64,000 nucleotides of DNA from Apus apus (lineage: Eukaryota > Chordata > Aves > Apodiformes > Apodidae), in the NCBI RefSeq assembly GCF_020740795.1, contig NC_067312.1, positions 55,199,905 to 55,263,904 of the forward strand, in the 5' to 3' direction. The position numbers and the translations under genes are program-made. This document shows, in pieces, positions 62,501 to 64,000 of this stretch. The notes under the pieces were generated by a model. That model worked only from the letters and a program-made list of their open reading frames with translations. It did not search any database and was not told the DNA's origin. The first letter of the stretch is position 1. Each line of letters begins with the position of its first letter.

Positions 62501-64000
62501 TGGAACATACAACATAGGTGATAACATTGTAAGTCAACAGCTTCAGAGACAGATTCTTCAGAGGGAGGTAGCTCGATGTATTGGGAAATGAGACAACTGG
62601 CATCAAAACTACATAGGAAGTACATTTTTAATACTGCTATCAACAATACACTGAGCTTGTATTCTTATTTCTTGTGACTGGATATCTACTAGAGATCTTA
62701 AATTACTTTCAATAAATTACTTTCTCAGGAGCTTGGTTCCAGACAGGCATCCTTATGGCCCTGTCTTCAAGACAATGCACAACTTCTGGGCAGAAGAATT
62801 GGAGTGAAGATTTAGTTCAATGTGGAAAACTGAGCTGAATCTAGACCTCAAGTTTTGGAATTCCTCTGCTTTCCTGTAGGTCTCCAGTGCATGTTTTATG
62901 ATTTTAGTGGCACAAGGCAGAGACTTTCTCAGTTTCAGATCCTTGGGATGCACATAATTTTAATTCTTGCTTTCCTGAAAGAGCTGCTGCAATTGGGAAA
63001 GTAGCACAAGGGTGAGCTGCAGACAGAAGCTGCAAGCTGTGTCCTCTCCACTAGAATAGAAGGAGGTATTTCCCAAACTCTGTGGGGGTCTTTGATCCCA
63101 CTTCCACGTTACCTGGGAGAAAAAAGTTGCCTCTTGCTGCCACCACCATCCTGACAGGGCTTCAGGCAGACACCAGGATGTGGAGCTGAGGATGTTTCTT
63201 AGACCCTTGACATTGTCTTTGGCACGGTGCTGTGATAACAGGAGAGAGAAGAGGGAGAGTGGCCAGGGCAGGGCAGGGAAGAGAAGAAAAAGCTCTTGAG
63301 ACTCTCAGTTCACTTAATACATCTGCAGAAACATCACATGATTTTCTCAGTTAGCCAAGGGCCATGCCAGAAAAAGCAAGGTTTTTTTTCTGCCTCTCTG
63401 CTGTCTCAGTGTGTGGTCCTGGTCAGCAGCAGGGACATTTTCAGATGTTTAATCTCTGCTGGGAGCAGCTTTAAGCTCTCCCTTGAGCTTCCAGTGATGA
63501 GACACAATGGGCAGCTCTCGCTTCTCTGGAGGCCCTTGGAGAGCTGGCAGCACCGGAGCCAAAGGGAAGGAGGGAGATGCAACCTGCTGTGCTGCTTCCC
63601 AGCAGCCTGCACAGCTCCAGCTCCCAGGGCTGGCAACCAGATTTGGAGTAATGCTGGGGTGTATTTTGACATCTCATGGCAGCTTCCGGGTCAACCAGCT
63701 GTGTCAGGATGAACACTTGCTATCCAAAAGGAACAAAGTCAAGAGAGGGCAATTCCCATCATGGTGGCTGCAAAATGGCATTTGGAATGTTTGCAGCAGA
63801 GTGGAACAACCCAAAACCCTGCAGTGATAGACATGTGCCCACCTATACCCCCAGCTGCATGCTGGTGATGTGCACCTGAACAGAAACTGCAGAAGCTAAC
63901 AGTGAGAGGCCACAGCCTTGGGCAGGCTGGTGGTCAGAGTGTCACCAACACAGCCAGCCATGTCACTCCTGCTTCTAGGACTGTGCTGCTGGAGGTACCT
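53542..64000. other. Gene-poor intergenic DNA to the right edge of the window
   Basis: About 10.5 kb in which I recognise no gene, RNA or mobile element. There is a 22-bp tandem duplication at 61510-61553. AT-rich blocks at about 56600-56850, 60230-60560 and 61740-62080 look like possible conserved non-coding elements. Confidence 0.6.
61510..61553. repeat. Perfect 22-bp tandem duplication
   Basis: Two exact copies (61510-61531 and 61532-61553) of a unit beginning AATCTGTATTTATACAGC. Confidence 0.95.

Overview
The window is vertebrate nuclear DNA, almost certainly from a bird and probably from outside the chicken lineage. It carries many CR1-type LINE fragments with the typical 3' end (repeated ATTCTATG units and 'TTGGAAGGGACC' blocks) and one LTR of an endogenous-retrovirus family that is abundant in neoavian birds. 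Genes are spliced with GT-AG introns, and one gene has a CpG-island promoter. The presence of TMEM215, on human 9p21, points to the avian Z chromosome; this is inferred from known synteny, not seen directly.

Layout. Positions 439-16844 (+) hold the last 12 coding exons of a receptor-type (membrane) guanylate cyclase. They encode 455 residues: the C-terminal part of the kinase homology domain, the signalling helix, the complete cyclase catalytic domain and a short tail. The extracellular ligand-binding domain, the membrane segment and the N-terminal half of the kinase homology domain lie upstream of the window. All 11 introns that can be checked have GT-AG ends, the reading frame stays open across every junction, and the catalytic residues are intact, so this looks like a functional gene. 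I do not recognise it as an ortholog of mammalian NPR1, NPR2, GUCY2C, GUCY2D or GUCY2F. About 10.6 kb further on, and in convergent orientation, lies the complete single-exon coding region of TMEM215 (minus strand, 27442-28146), headed by a CpG island at about 28100-28910. The two genes have no obvious functional link.

From about 29 kb to the right end I find no gene. This is gene-poor intergenic DNA with several CR1 copies (two of them 1-1.25 kb with decayed reverse-transcriptase frames in opposite orientation), a solo LTR at 48264-48851, simple repeats, and a few AT-rich stretches that read like conserved non-coding elements. That last point is a guess until aligned. No tRNA, rRNA or CRISPR was seen.

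The most interesting item is the receptor guanylate cyclase: an apparently intact, divergent lineage of the family beside TMEM215, where I know of no such gene in the human genome.
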